A DNA stretch of 64,000 nt from the NCBI GenBank assembly GCA_040223615.1, contig JAVKFY010000022.1:6839-70838 (forward strand), read 5' to 3'. The notes beneath the pieces were generated by a model. That model made no database searches and was not told the DNA's origin. It saw only the letters and a program-made list of their open reading frames with translations. The DNA comes from JAVKFY01 sp040223615 (GTDB lineage: Bacteria; Pseudomonadota; Alphaproteobacteria; GCA-2731375). This document shows positions 44,427 to 51,710 of the stretch, piece by piece. The position numbers and the translations under genes are program-made. Every line of letters begins with the position of its first letter. Position 1 is the first letter of the stretch.

Positions 44427-44601
44427 CGTCACCACCGCCAGGGTCAGGCCATGCACATGGCCCTACCCTCGACACGGCAGCTAACCCGTTGATTTAGCGT
44501 AGGGTGCATTTGCTACCTAATGCCGGTCATGCCCGGTCTTATGCAGCAAACACATGTGGCCGACCATCGGCCGTGGCGTTGCACATCGCTACCATGTCGG
44601 T

Positions 44602-45039
44602 ATGGCTAAGCATGAACATGTCATCTCCGCATTGGTTCGTAAGCGGGCTGAGATAGCCGGGTATCTGCAACAGGCCGAAGACAAGGCCGATGGTCTCCGG
44701 GCCGACCTGGCACACGTTGACGCTGTGCTGCGCATGTTCGATCCGGCTCGCATCGTCGAGGCGATACCGCCACGTCCGCCCCGCACCATCGTTCGCTACT
44801 TCGGGCACGGCCAGTTGTCGCGGCGCGTGATTGATACGCTGCGACGGGCTGCTGAGCCGATGGAGTGCGCCGACATCGCCAAGGCCATCATGCCTAGCGC
44901 CAATCTCGACATCGCGGACGATGCCCTAGTCGCGGAAGTGGCTGAGCGGGTGCGCTACTGCCTCAAGCACCACCGGAAGAACGGGCGCGTTGTGTCTAGC
45001 CAGCGGGGAAAGCAGGTCACTTGGGCGTTGATACGCTAG
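44602..45039 (+). CDS. Cargo protein, coiled coil plus winged helix-like
   Basis: 145 residues from the ATG at 44602. The N-terminus (HVISALVRKRAEIAGYLQQAEDKADGLRADLAHVDAVLRMF) is a helical coiled coil. The C-terminal half (RRVIDTLRRAAEPMECADIAKAIM and RYCLKHHRKNGRVVSSQRG) looks like a winged-helix DNA-binding fold. Related hypothetical proteins are often found with ISXO2-type transposases, so a transposition accessory role is possible. First cargo gene, 31 bp before the next. Confidence 0.5.
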   Translation: MAKHEHVISALVRKRAEIAGYLQQAEDKADGLRADLAHVDAVLRMFDPARIVEAIPPRPPRTIVRYFGHGQLSRRVIDTLRRAAEPMECADIAKAIMPSANLDIADDALVAEVAERVRYCLKHHRKNGRVVSSQRGKQVTWALIR

Positions 45040-45069
45040 GCTAGGCACAGCCAAGCCGGGAGACACGTC

Positions 45070-45621
45070 ATGACACGCATGAAGGTTAAAGAGATTCCGA
45101 ACGGCTCCGTATCCGACGACGGCATGGAAGTATCGGTCAATGTCATACTGGAGGACGGCAAGAACCACGTATTGGTGCTGCCGTTCGCGCAGTTCGATTG
45201 GTTTTCCCAAGCGTTGATGAAGCTCGCCGAAGGCGCCTTCACCCGACAGGTTCAGTCGGGTCGCTTGTCGGCCGCGAATCCTGTTGACGCTGCAATGACC
45301 GTGCAGGGCTTTCGGGTGCTGGCTCGCGCGAAACAGCAGGACGCGCTTGTTCAATTGACCGGCCGCAAAGATGCCAACGGTCCAAGCGGTATCCTGTCAT
45401 TCTCGATTGGCGCAGCTCATATTGAACAGTTGTCAGGGCGTTTGCACGAAGTCGCCGATCAACTTCGGCAGCAGGGCAAGCCAAACTACCGGTCCCGCTG
45501 CCAGTACCCGGACCAGTCCCGGCTAGGCGGATGCGCCGCTGCTGCGGCTGCTACCAGCCTGAACAGCGTGCCGTTGTCCTCGCGGCTGTTGTCCTCGCGC
45601 CACGCCATCTCGCGTGCGTAG
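45070..45621 (+). CDS. Cargo protein, unknown, with tail overlapping transposase
   Basis: 183 residues from the ATG at 45070, with GGGAGA upstream. Residues 1-135 look like an ordinary small domain (MKVKEIPNGSVSDDGMEVSV ... LSFSIGAAHIEQLSGRLHEVA). The last 45 residues (from 45486) are simply the antisense reading of the transposase gene and are rich in Ala and Ser. This suggests that the natural stop codon was lost when the gene was joined to the transposase end. No family is recognised. Confidence 0.45.
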   Translation: MTRMKVKEIPNGSVSDDGMEVSVNVILEDGKNHVLVLPFAQFDWFSQALMKLAEGAFTRQVQSGRLSAANPVDAAMTVQGFRVLARAKQQDALVQLTGRKDANGPSGILSFSIGAAHIEQLSGRLHEVADQLRQQGKPNYRSRCQYPDQSRLGGCAAAAAATSLNSVPLSSRLLSSRHAISRA

Positions 45622-46454
45622 CAGTCCAGATAGCGCCCGGAGATGTGGTGGTGCTGGCCGATCTCCGCGCGGCGCAGTCGGCTAAAGAACGACTCGACTT
45701 GATTAGTACAGACACCATCATCCATGAACGTAACGCCGTGGTTGACGCGGCCGACATCAAATTGGCTGTGCAGTCGATCCCATGCCCGGCTTTCATCTGC
45801 GTAGACCGTGCTGCCCGGCTTGACGCGGTCAACGATGGTCCGGTGGCTACGCGCTTCGTCGTAGAACACGAACGGCAGTGTACGGCCCTGACGCTGGCGC
45901 AGGGCCACCACGACGCGGCGCTTGCCGCTACGGTTCTCCGCTAGACGACGGTCCTTGCGATCCACTTTCCTGTTTTCCGGGCGGATGTAGCCGCCGAAGT
46001 AGGCGCCGTCCACTTCCACAATCTCATTGGGTCCGCCGACCTTGGCGTCATGTTGGTCCGCTGCCATCGCTTCCCTCAACTTGTGCGCCAGCACATACGC
46101 GGTTCGGTACTGGCAATCCAGATCACGGGCCAGTTGCAGTGCCGGCATACCCTTGGCGCCGTTCACGAACAAAGCGATGGCCAGCAGATAGTCCTTCAGC
46201 GGACGCTTGCGGCTCGCGAATATCGTCCCGCTCGTCACGCTGAACTGCGCCTGACAGGCTTGGCATGACCAGATTGGCCGGCTCGCGTGTTCGTAGACCG
46301 CGACGCAGCCGCAGCGCGGGCAGTACGGTTGCCCGTCGTTGTCGGCCCAGCGGATCGCCCGGAAAACCTCGCGCGCCTCCTCATCGGTCATCCGCGCAAC
46401 CTTGGCCACGCTGAGAGTGCGAGCCTGGGCGGACAAGAGGAAGTGTTGCGACAT
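45486..46454 (-). CDS. IS1595-family (ISXO2-like) transposase
   Basis: 322 residues. The N-terminal zinc ribbon shows CPRCGC and CQACQAQFSVTSGTIF (residues about 45-80), typical for ISXO2-like proteins. The catalytic DDE-type domain begins IVEVDGAYFGGYIRP near residue 145, continues with STVYADESRAWDRL near 222 and ends with CTNQVESFFSRLRRAEIG near 258, the family's Asn/Glu motif. The ATG at 46454 lies within a dyad repeat shared with the divergent cargo gene. The frame is intact, so the element may be active. Confidence 0.93.
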   Translation of the reverse strand: MSQHFLLSAQARTLSVAKVARMTDEEAREVFRAIRWADNDGQPYCPRCGCVAVYEHASRPIWSCQACQAQFSVTSGTIFASRKRPLKDYLLAIALFVNGAKGMPALQLARDLDCQYRTAYVLAHKLREAMAADQHDAKVGGPNEIVEVDGAYFGGYIRPENRKVDRKDRRLAENRSGKRRVVVALRQRQGRTLPFVFYDEARSHRTIVDRVKPGSTVYADESRAWDRLHSQFDVGRVNHGVTFMDDGVCTNQVESFFSRLRRAEIGQHHHISGRYLDCYAREMAWREDNSREDNGTLFRLVAAAAAAHPPSRDWSGYWQRDR

Positions 46455-46507
46455 CGTATATACCCGTATTTGCGACCTATGTCGCAGATATGGGTACTTG
46501 ATGTCGC
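46448..46507. promoter_or_regulatory. Nested dyad between transposase and cargo pair
   Basis: A central palindrome TGCGAC-CTAT-GTCGCA (46471-46486) is flanked by outer arms. GCGACAT at 46448-46454 mirrors ATGTCGC at 46501-46507, and TACCC near 46461 mirrors GGGTA near 46491. The left arm includes the transposase start codon. The arrangement between divergent genes suggests an operator read by a dimeric repressor, perhaps the DUF6471-like protein. No protein is shown to bind it. Confidence 0.5.
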
Positions 46508-46566
46508 TAGTACAAGGGCGTATGTCTCACTTATGCGAACATTCACCCGCACAAGGGGGACTGGCC

Positions 46567-46794
46567 ATGCCTGACAAGGACTGGCAGGACCGCGTGAAGA
46601 ACATCCTCAAGGCCGAGCTGAAGCGCCGGGGCGTTAGCTATCAGCAGTTATCCGACCGGCTCGCCGACATGGGCATACACGAGACCGAGAAGAACATTAG
46701 GCAAAAGCTGAGCAGGGGCGGCTTTAGTGCTACGTTCCTGCTGCAATGCCTACTCGCCGCTGGCTGTCATACCGTTCACTTGGACGATGCCTAG
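46567..46794 (+). CDS. DUF6471-like small protein (element 2 copy)
   Basis: 75 residues from the ATG at 46567, preceded by AAGGGGGA at six bases; in-frame ATGs at 46501 and 46522 are less likely. The sequence runs DWQDRVKNILKAELKRRGVS, YQQLSDRLADMGIHETEKN, IRQKLSRGGFSATFLLQCL, ending HTVHLDDA. This matches the DUF6471 pattern and looks like a small HTH fold. The next gene starts inside it (46746), a 49-bp overlap identical in the element 1 pair. Confidence 0.7.
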   Translation: MPDKDWQDRVKNILKAELKRRGVSYQQLSDRLADMGIHETEKNIRQKLSRGGFSATFLLQCLLAAGCHTVHLDDA

Positions 46795-47747
46795 TAGTTC
46801 TCGCCCTATTCGCGGCTAACCCCCTGGCCGCCCAACAATGGGCGGAAGGCATGTTTGGTGATGCGACCCTGCTACAGCAGCCTATCAACGGTCTGATACC
46901 AGATGTCGACAAACGCGCCGGGGTAACCGCCAACAGCCCAACAGAAGAAGAAGAATCCAGCAGACCCGCCGAGCCCGACAATAGCGCCGCCCCAAAGCCT
47001 ATCGACAAGGCGCTTGCCGTCAAGAACGCGCGGCAAACCGAAGAAACCTGCGGCCCCCGCTGCCAACGCGCCGAGAACCGTAATGATGCCGATTTGGTAG
47101 CCCAGCAGTCCATGGCCGAATCGACCGGTGACTTGGTTGATCTCACTGTCTGGCAAATCTTTTTTGGCGTGGTCGGCCTTTTGATGCTGGGCGCTACGCT
47201 TTTCTACACCCGTGAAACCGCTAGTGCTGGCATTGCCACCGCGAAGGACACCAAACGACAAGCCGACATAGCGGAGGCCGCCATGCTCCGCCTTGAGCGT
47301 CCGTATTTGTTTGTAATCTTCTCTGAGCCGGAAAGACTCATTCGACCCGGTGCCGCCCGGCGATCTCGGCTGAAGTATTTCTTTATCAATCACGGCAAGA
47401 CGCCAGCGACCTTGCTTAGCGTCAATGTTCGGCTCCAAGAGGCGCCCGATTATCCATTGCGCCTGAACATGCCCGGCATCAAACACATCTACGAAGTGAT
47501 AGAGCCCGGCGCACAATCGTCCGGGGATGTTGCCTACGTTGAGGGGGCCGAGAATGGAACGGTTTTCGCGACCAGAGCGGCAACGAGGCTCATCTTTCAT
47601 GGAGCGGTGACTTACTCGGACGCGACCGGCGCTGTGCATACTGACGGGTTCTGCTTTCGACCCAACACCAATGCCGCGTCCTTCCGCATCGAAGGTGGCG
47701 CCGAATACAACTACCGCAAGACTGAGCGCCCCAACACACCGTCTTAG
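46746..47747 (+). CDS. Cargo membrane protein (element 2 copy)
   Basis: 333 residues, ATG at 46746 inside the DUF6471-like gene. A signal peptide (about 1-30, RCLVVLALFAANPLAAQQ) is followed by a Glu/Pro-rich linker and the motif DADLVAQQSMAESTGDLVDL. One membrane span follows (about 139-158, IFFGVVGLLMLGATLFY) and then a C-terminal domain with ERPYLFVIFSEPERL and FFINHGKTPATLLSVNVRL. The same layout occurs in the broken copy at 43488. Proteins with the DLxAQxxMA-plus-span layout are widespread in Proteobacteria but uncharacterised. Function unknown. Confidence 0.65.
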   Translation: MPTRRWLSYRSLGRCLVVLALFAANPLAAQQWAEGMFGDATLLQQPINGLIPDVDKRAGVTANSPTEEEESSRPAEPDNSAAPKPIDKALAVKNARQTEETCGPRCQRAENRNDADLVAQQSMAESTGDLVDLTVWQIFFGVVGLLMLGATLFYTRETASAGIATAKDTKRQADIAEAAMLRLERPYLFVIFSEPERLIRPGAARRSRLKYFFINHGKTPATLLSVNVRLQEAPDYPLRLNMPGIKHIYEVIEPGAQSSGDVAYVEGAENGTVFATRAATRLIFHGAVTYSDATGAVHTDGFCFRPNTNAASFRIEGGAEYNYRKTERPNTPS

Positions 47748-47815
47748 ACCATCCACATACCCCTGCCCAAAGCGAGCATCAGCAGCGGCTCACATGTGGA
47801 TGCTGCATAATGCCG

Positions 47816-47846
47816 GTCATGCCCGGGCTTGACCCGGGCATCTCCG
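47816..47846. repeat. Remaining half of the REP-like target site
   Basis: GTCATGCCCGGGCTTGACCC followed by GGGCATCTCC is the right part of a REP-like palindrome, cut by the elements. Joined to the left flank ending at 43283 it restores a repeat of the same type as 24711-24741. Confidence 0.75.
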
Positions 47847-49472
47847 CTACTGCCGCACCACGCCGGCCGGCGCCGTTTCCAGGTCGAAGGCGGCGGCCAT
47901 CAGGGCCTTGGTGTAGTCGGTCTGCGGTGCGTCGAAGACCTGGGCGGCAGGACCCTGCTCGACCACCTTGCCGTCGCGCATGACGATCAGCTCGTCGGCC
48001 AGCGCACGGACCACCTTCAGGTCGTGGCTGATGAACAGGTAGGCAAGCTTGTGCCGGCGCTGCAGGTCGCGCAGCAGGTCGACGATCTGCGCCTGCACCG
48101 ACATGTCGAGCGCCGACGTCGGCTCGTCCAGCACCACGAAGCGCGGTTCCAGCACCATGGCCCGCGCGATGGCGACGCGCTGGCGCTGGCCGCCGGAAAA
48201 TTCGTGCGGGTAGCGGTCCATCGCCTCGGGATCGAGCCCGACCTCGACCAGTGCCTCGCCGATGCGGGCGCGGCGTTCGTCGTAGTCCGGCGCCAGGCCA
48301 TGCACCAGCAGGCCCTCCTCGACGATCTGCTGGATCGACAGGCGCGGGCTGAGGCTGGAGAACGGGTCCTGGAAGACGACCTGCATCTCCTGGCGCAGCG
48401 GGCGCAGCGCCTTGGTGCCGACATCGTGGATCGGCTTGCCGTGGAACGCGATCTCGCCCTGGCTGGAGATCAGCCGAAGCAGCGCCAGGCCGAGCGTGGT
48501 CTTGCCGGAACCGCTCTCGCCGACAACGCCGACGGTGTGGCCCTGGCGTACGCTGATCGAGATGTCGTCGACCGCCTTCACGTGATCGACAGTGCGGCGC
48601 AGCAGGCCGGCTCGGATCGGAAAGTAGACCTTCAGGTGCTCGGCGCGCATCACTTCCGGCGCGGCGGGATCGGCCTGCGATGGCTGGCCCTTCGGTTCGG
48701 CGGCGAGCAGGTGTTGCGTGTAGCTATGCTGCGGGCGCTCGAACACGTCCGCGACGGCGCCCTGCTCGACGATCCGGCCCTGGGTCATCACCGCGACGCG
48801 GCTGGCGACCTTCCGCACGATGCCGAGATCGTGCGTGATCAGCAGGATCGCCATGCCGAGCCGTTCCTGCAGCTCGTGCAGCAGTTTCAGGATCTGTGCC
48901 TGGATGGTGACGTCGAGCGCGGTGGTCGGCTCGTCGGCGATCAGCAGGTCAGGCTCGTTGGCCAGCGCCATGGCGATCATCACGCGCTGGCGCTGGCCGC
49001 CGGAGAGCTGGTGCGGGTAGGCGCCGAGGCGGCGCTCGCCATCGCGGATGCCGACCAGGTCGAGCAGTTCCAGCACGCGGGCCTTGGCCGCCTCGCCGGT
49101 CATGCCGCGATGGGTGACCAGCATCTCGCCGATCTGGCGCTCCACCGTATGCAGCGGGTTCAGCGCGTTCATCGGCTCCTGGAACACCATGCCGATATTG
49201 TCGCCGCGCACGGTCTTCATCGTCGACGGGCCGGCGCCGATCAGCTCCTCGCCGCGAAAGCGGACCGAGCCGGAGGGGTGGCTGGCAGCCGGATAGGGCA
49301 GCAGTTGCATCACCGACAGCGCGGTCACCGACTTGCCGGACCCGCTCTCACCGACCAATGCGAAGGTCTCGCGCTCGTTGATCTCGAACGAGACGCGGTC
49401 GACGGCCAGATTGCGCCGGCCCTCGACCTCGAAGGCGACGGACAGGTCGGTGACTTGCAGCAGCGGTGCCAT
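47847..49472 (-). CDS. yejF: Peptide ABC transporter ATPase, YejF-like
   Basis: 541 residues with two complete ABC ATPase domains in one chain, as in YejF. Domain one has Walker A GESGSGKSVTA near residue 38, the signature QLSGGQRQRVMIA and Walker B LLIADEPTTALD. Domain two has GESGSGKTTLG near 330, EFSGGQRQRVAIA and FVVLDEPTSALD. It powers import of peptides, microcin C-like compounds or similar solutes in the Yej system. It ends the yejABEF run on the minus strand; its ATG directly follows the yejE stop. Confidence 0.93.
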   Translation of the reverse strand: MAPLLQVTDLSVAFEVEGRRNLAVDRVSFEINERETFALVGESGSGKSVTALSVMQLLPYPAASHPSGSVRFRGEELIGAGPSTMKTVRGDNIGMVFQEPMNALNPLHTVERQIGEMLVTHRGMTGEAAKARVLELLDLVGIRDGERRLGAYPHQLSGGQRQRVMIAMALANEPDLLIADEPTTALDVTIQAQILKLLHELQERLGMAILLITHDLGIVRKVASRVAVMTQGRIVEQGAVADVFERPQHSYTQHLLAAEPKGQPSQADPAAPEVMRAEHLKVYFPIRAGLLRRTVDHVKAVDDISISVRQGHTVGVVGESGSGKTTLGLALLRLISSQGEIAFHGKPIHDVGTKALRPLRQEMQVVFQDPFSSLSPRLSIQQIVEEGLLVHGLAPDYDERRARIGEALVEVGLDPEAMDRYPHEFSGGQRQRVAIARAMVLEPRFVVLDEPTSALDMSVQAQIVDLLRDLQRRHKLAYLFISHDLKVVRALADELIVMRDGKVVEQGPAAQVFDAPQTDYTKALMAAAFDLETAPAGVVRQ

Positions 49473-50585
49473 CTACTCGGCCGCCGCCGGCTGCGCGGTG
49501 GCGGTGGTGTCCTCGGCCGGCGCGACGCTCACGGCCTTGCGCGGATCGAAAGCGTCGCGCACCGCCTCGAAGATGAAGATCAGCAGGGTCAGCATCAGCG
49601 ACAGCACCAGGAAGGCGGTGATGCCGAGCCATGGCGCCTGCAGGTTGGCCTTGCCCTGCTGCAGCATCTCGCCCAGCGACGGCGAGCCCGGCGGCAGGCC
49701 GAAACCGAGGAAGTCGAGCGCCGTCAACGTGGTGATCGAGCCAGACAGAATGAACGGCATCAGGGTGATCGACGCGACCATCGCGTTCGGCAGCACGTGC
49801 TTGAACATGATGGTGGCGTTGCCGACGCCGAGCGCGCGGGCGGCGCGGACATAGTCGAAGTTGCGCGCGCGCAGGAACTCCGCCCGCACCACGCCAACCA
49901 GCGACATCCAGGAAAACAGCAGCATCAGCCCGAGCAGCCACCAGAAGGTCGGCTCGACCACGCTGGCCAGGATGATCAGCAAGTAGAGCGTCGGCAGGCC
50001 GGACCAGATTTCGATGAAGCGCTGGAACAGCAGATCGGTCCAGCCGCCGAAATAGCCCTGCACCGCGCCGGCGGCGACGCCGATCACCGTCGACAACAGG
50101 GTGAGGGCCAGTCCGAACAGCACCGAGATGCGAAAGCCGTAGATCAGCCGGGCTGAGACGTCGCGGGCCTGATCGTCGGTGCCGAGCCAGTTCACGCCGT
50201 CGGGCGCGGACGGCGCCGGCGTCGGCAGGTCGTAGTTGATGGTGCGGTAGCTGAACGGGATCATCGGCCAGACGATCCAGCCCTGTTCCTCGATCAGCTC
50301 GGTCACGGCGGGATCGCGATAGTCGGCGGCGGTATCGAGGAAGCCGCCGAAGCGGGTCTCCGGATAGTCGACGAAGACCGGAAAGAACAGCTCGCCGTCG
50401 AAGCGCACCAGCAGCGGCCGGTCGTTGGCGATGAACTCGGCGAACAGGCTGGCCACGAACAGGAACACGAAGATCCACATCGACCAGTAGCCGCGCCGGT
50501 TGGCGCGAAAGTTGGTCCACCGCCGCCGGGTCAGCGGCGTAATGCGAAATCCGAGGAAGCGCTGCGGTCCGGGCGCGGCGGCCAT
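49473..50585 (-). CDS. yejE: Peptide ABC transporter permease, YejE-like
   Basis: 370 residues. RRRWTNFRANRRGYWSMWIFVFLFVAS is the N-terminal span typical of YejE. A long periplasmic segment contains WIVWPMIPFSYRTINYD and GTDDQARDVSARLIYG. Five further spans hold the permease EAA-like loop RAARALGVGNATIMFKHVLPNAM near residue 260. Its start follows the yejB stop directly, so the genes are tightly packed. Confidence 0.93.
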   Translation of the reverse strand: MAAAPGPQRFLGFRITPLTRRRWTNFRANRRGYWSMWIFVFLFVASLFAEFIANDRPLLVRFDGELFFPVFVDYPETRFGGFLDTAADYRDPAVTELIEEQGWIVWPMIPFSYRTINYDLPTPAPSAPDGVNWLGTDDQARDVSARLIYGFRISVLFGLALTLLSTVIGVAAGAVQGYFGGWTDLLFQRFIEIWSGLPTLYLLIILASVVEPTFWWLLGLMLLFSWMSLVGVVRAEFLRARNFDYVRAARALGVGNATIMFKHVLPNAMVASITLMPFILSGSITTLTALDFLGFGLPPGSPSLGEMLQQGKANLQAPWLGITAFLVLSLMLTLLIFIFEAVRDAFDPRKAVSVAPAEDTTATAQPAAAE

Positions 50586-51710
50586 CTACACCTCGCGGCT
50601 TTCGAAGTCGATGCGCGGGTCGATGACGACGTACATCAGGTCGCCGATCAGGTTCAGGACCAGGCCCAGCAGCGTGAACACGTAGAGCGTGCCGAGCACG
50701 ATCGGGTAGTCGCGGTTCACCGCCGCCTCGAAGCCAAGCAGGCCCAGCCCGTCGAGCGAGAAGATTACTTCGATCAGCAGCGAGCCGGTGAACAGGATCG
50801 ACACGAAGGCCGACGGGAAACCGGCGATGACAATCAGCATCGCGTTGCGGAACACGTGCTTGTAAAGCACCTGGCGCTCGCCAAGCCCCTTGGCGCGCGC
50901 GGTCATCACGTAGAGCTTGTTGATCTCGTCCAGGAACGAGTTCTTGGTCAGCATGGTCAGCGTGGCGAAGCCGCCGATCACCATCGAGATCACCGGCAGG
51001 GTGATGTGCCAGAAATAGTCGGCGATGCGCGCCGGCCAGGACAGCATCTCCCAGTCGTCCGAGGTCAGGCCGCGCAACGGGAAGATGTTCCAGAAACTGC
51101 CGCCCGCGAACAGCACCACCAGCAGCACCGCGAACAGGAAGCCGGGGATGGCGTAGCCGACGATGATCGCGGTCGAGGTCCAGACGTCGAAGCGGGTGCC
51201 GTCGCGCACCGCCTTGGCGATGCCGAGCGGGATCGAGATCAGGTAGACCAGCAGCGTGGTCCACAGGCCGAGCGAGATCGACACCGGCATCTTGTCGAGC
51301 ACCAGGTCGATCACCTCGCGGTCGCGGAAGAAACTCTCGCCGAAATCGAAGCGGATGTAGTTGGTCAGCATCAGCCAGAAGCGTTCGTAGGCCGGCTTGT
51401 CGAGGCCGAACTGCTTCTCCAGGTCGGCGATCAGCTCCGGCGGCAGGCCCTGGGCGCCGCGGTATTTCGAAGTGACCGCCGACTGGCTGGCGTCGAACTG
51501 ACCCTGCTGCTGGCCCTGGCCGCCGCCGACCTCGGCGCCGGAGCCGCCGCCGACACGGCTGGTGGCCTCGACCGCGGTGCCGGTGAGCTGGGCGATGACC
51601 TGCTCCACCGGGCCGCCGGGCATGAACTGCACGACGATGAAGTTGATCGCCATGATCCCGAACAGCGTCGGGATCATCAGCAGCAGCCGGCGAAAGATGT
51701 AGGCGGTCAT
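50586..51710 (-). CDS. yejB: Peptide ABC transporter permease, YejB-like
   Basis: 374 residues from the ATG at 51710, overlapping the yejA stop as ATGA. The start TAYIFRRLLLMIPTLFGIMAINF is typical of YejB/DppB. A Gly/Gln-rich periplasmic loop (GGGSGAEVGGGQGQQQGQ) is near residue 60. The EAA loop RAKGLGERQVLYKHVFRNAM is near 255, and the final segment LIGDLMYVVIDPRIDFE closes the protein. Six membrane spans. Confidence 0.93.
   Translation of the reverse strand: MTAYIFRRLLLMIPTLFGIMAINFIVVQFMPGGPVEQVIAQLTGTAVEATSRVGGGSGAEVGGGQGQQQGQFDASQSAVTSKYRGAQGLPPELIADLEKQFGLDKPAYERFWLMLTNYIRFDFGESFFRDREVIDLVLDKMPVSISLGLWTTLLVYLISIPLGIAKAVRDGTRFDVWTSTAIIVGYAIPGFLFAVLLVVLFAGGSFWNIFPLRGLTSDDWEMLSWPARIADYFWHITLPVISMVIGGFATLTMLTKNSFLDEINKLYVMTARAKGLGERQVLYKHVFRNAMLIVIAGFPSAFVSILFTGSLLIEVIFSLDGLGLLGFEAAVNRDYPIVLGTLYVFTLLGLVLNLIGDLMYVVIDPRIDFESREV

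Larger units (their letters stand above)
43284..44525. mobile_element. Non-autonomous IS1595-like element with cargo (1242 bp)
   Basis: Perfect 23-bp terminal inverted repeats, starting CGGCATTAGGTAGC, lie at 43284-43306 and 44503-44525. They are flanked by 8-bp direct repeats GTCATGCC at 43276-43283 and 44526-44533. An 8-bp duplication fits the IS1595 family. It has no transposase. It carries a DUF6471-like gene and a membrane-protein gene related to those of the next element. Its ends resemble those of the larger neighbour (CGGCATTA then AGCA), so that transposase could have moved it. Confidence 0.8.
44534..47815. mobile_element. IS1595-family transposon with cargo (3282 bp)
   Basis: The terminal inverted repeats match at 21 of 25 positions: left 44534-44558 (CGGTCTTATGCAGCA...) and right 47791-47815 (complement CGGCATTATGCAGCA...). 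Both flanks carry GTCATGCC (44526-44533 and 47816-47823); the left copy is shared with element 1. Contents: two unknown genes, an IS1595/ISXO2-type transposase on the minus strand, and the DUF6471-like gene plus membrane-protein pair on the plus strand. Confidence 0.82.

Noticed and set aside
48000..49400. Similar sequence blocks within yejF suggesting a duplication
   Set aside because: They are the two ABC ATPase domains normal for YejF.
47829..50156. Long plus-strand frame of 775 codons
   Set aside because: Antisense of yejF and yejE.
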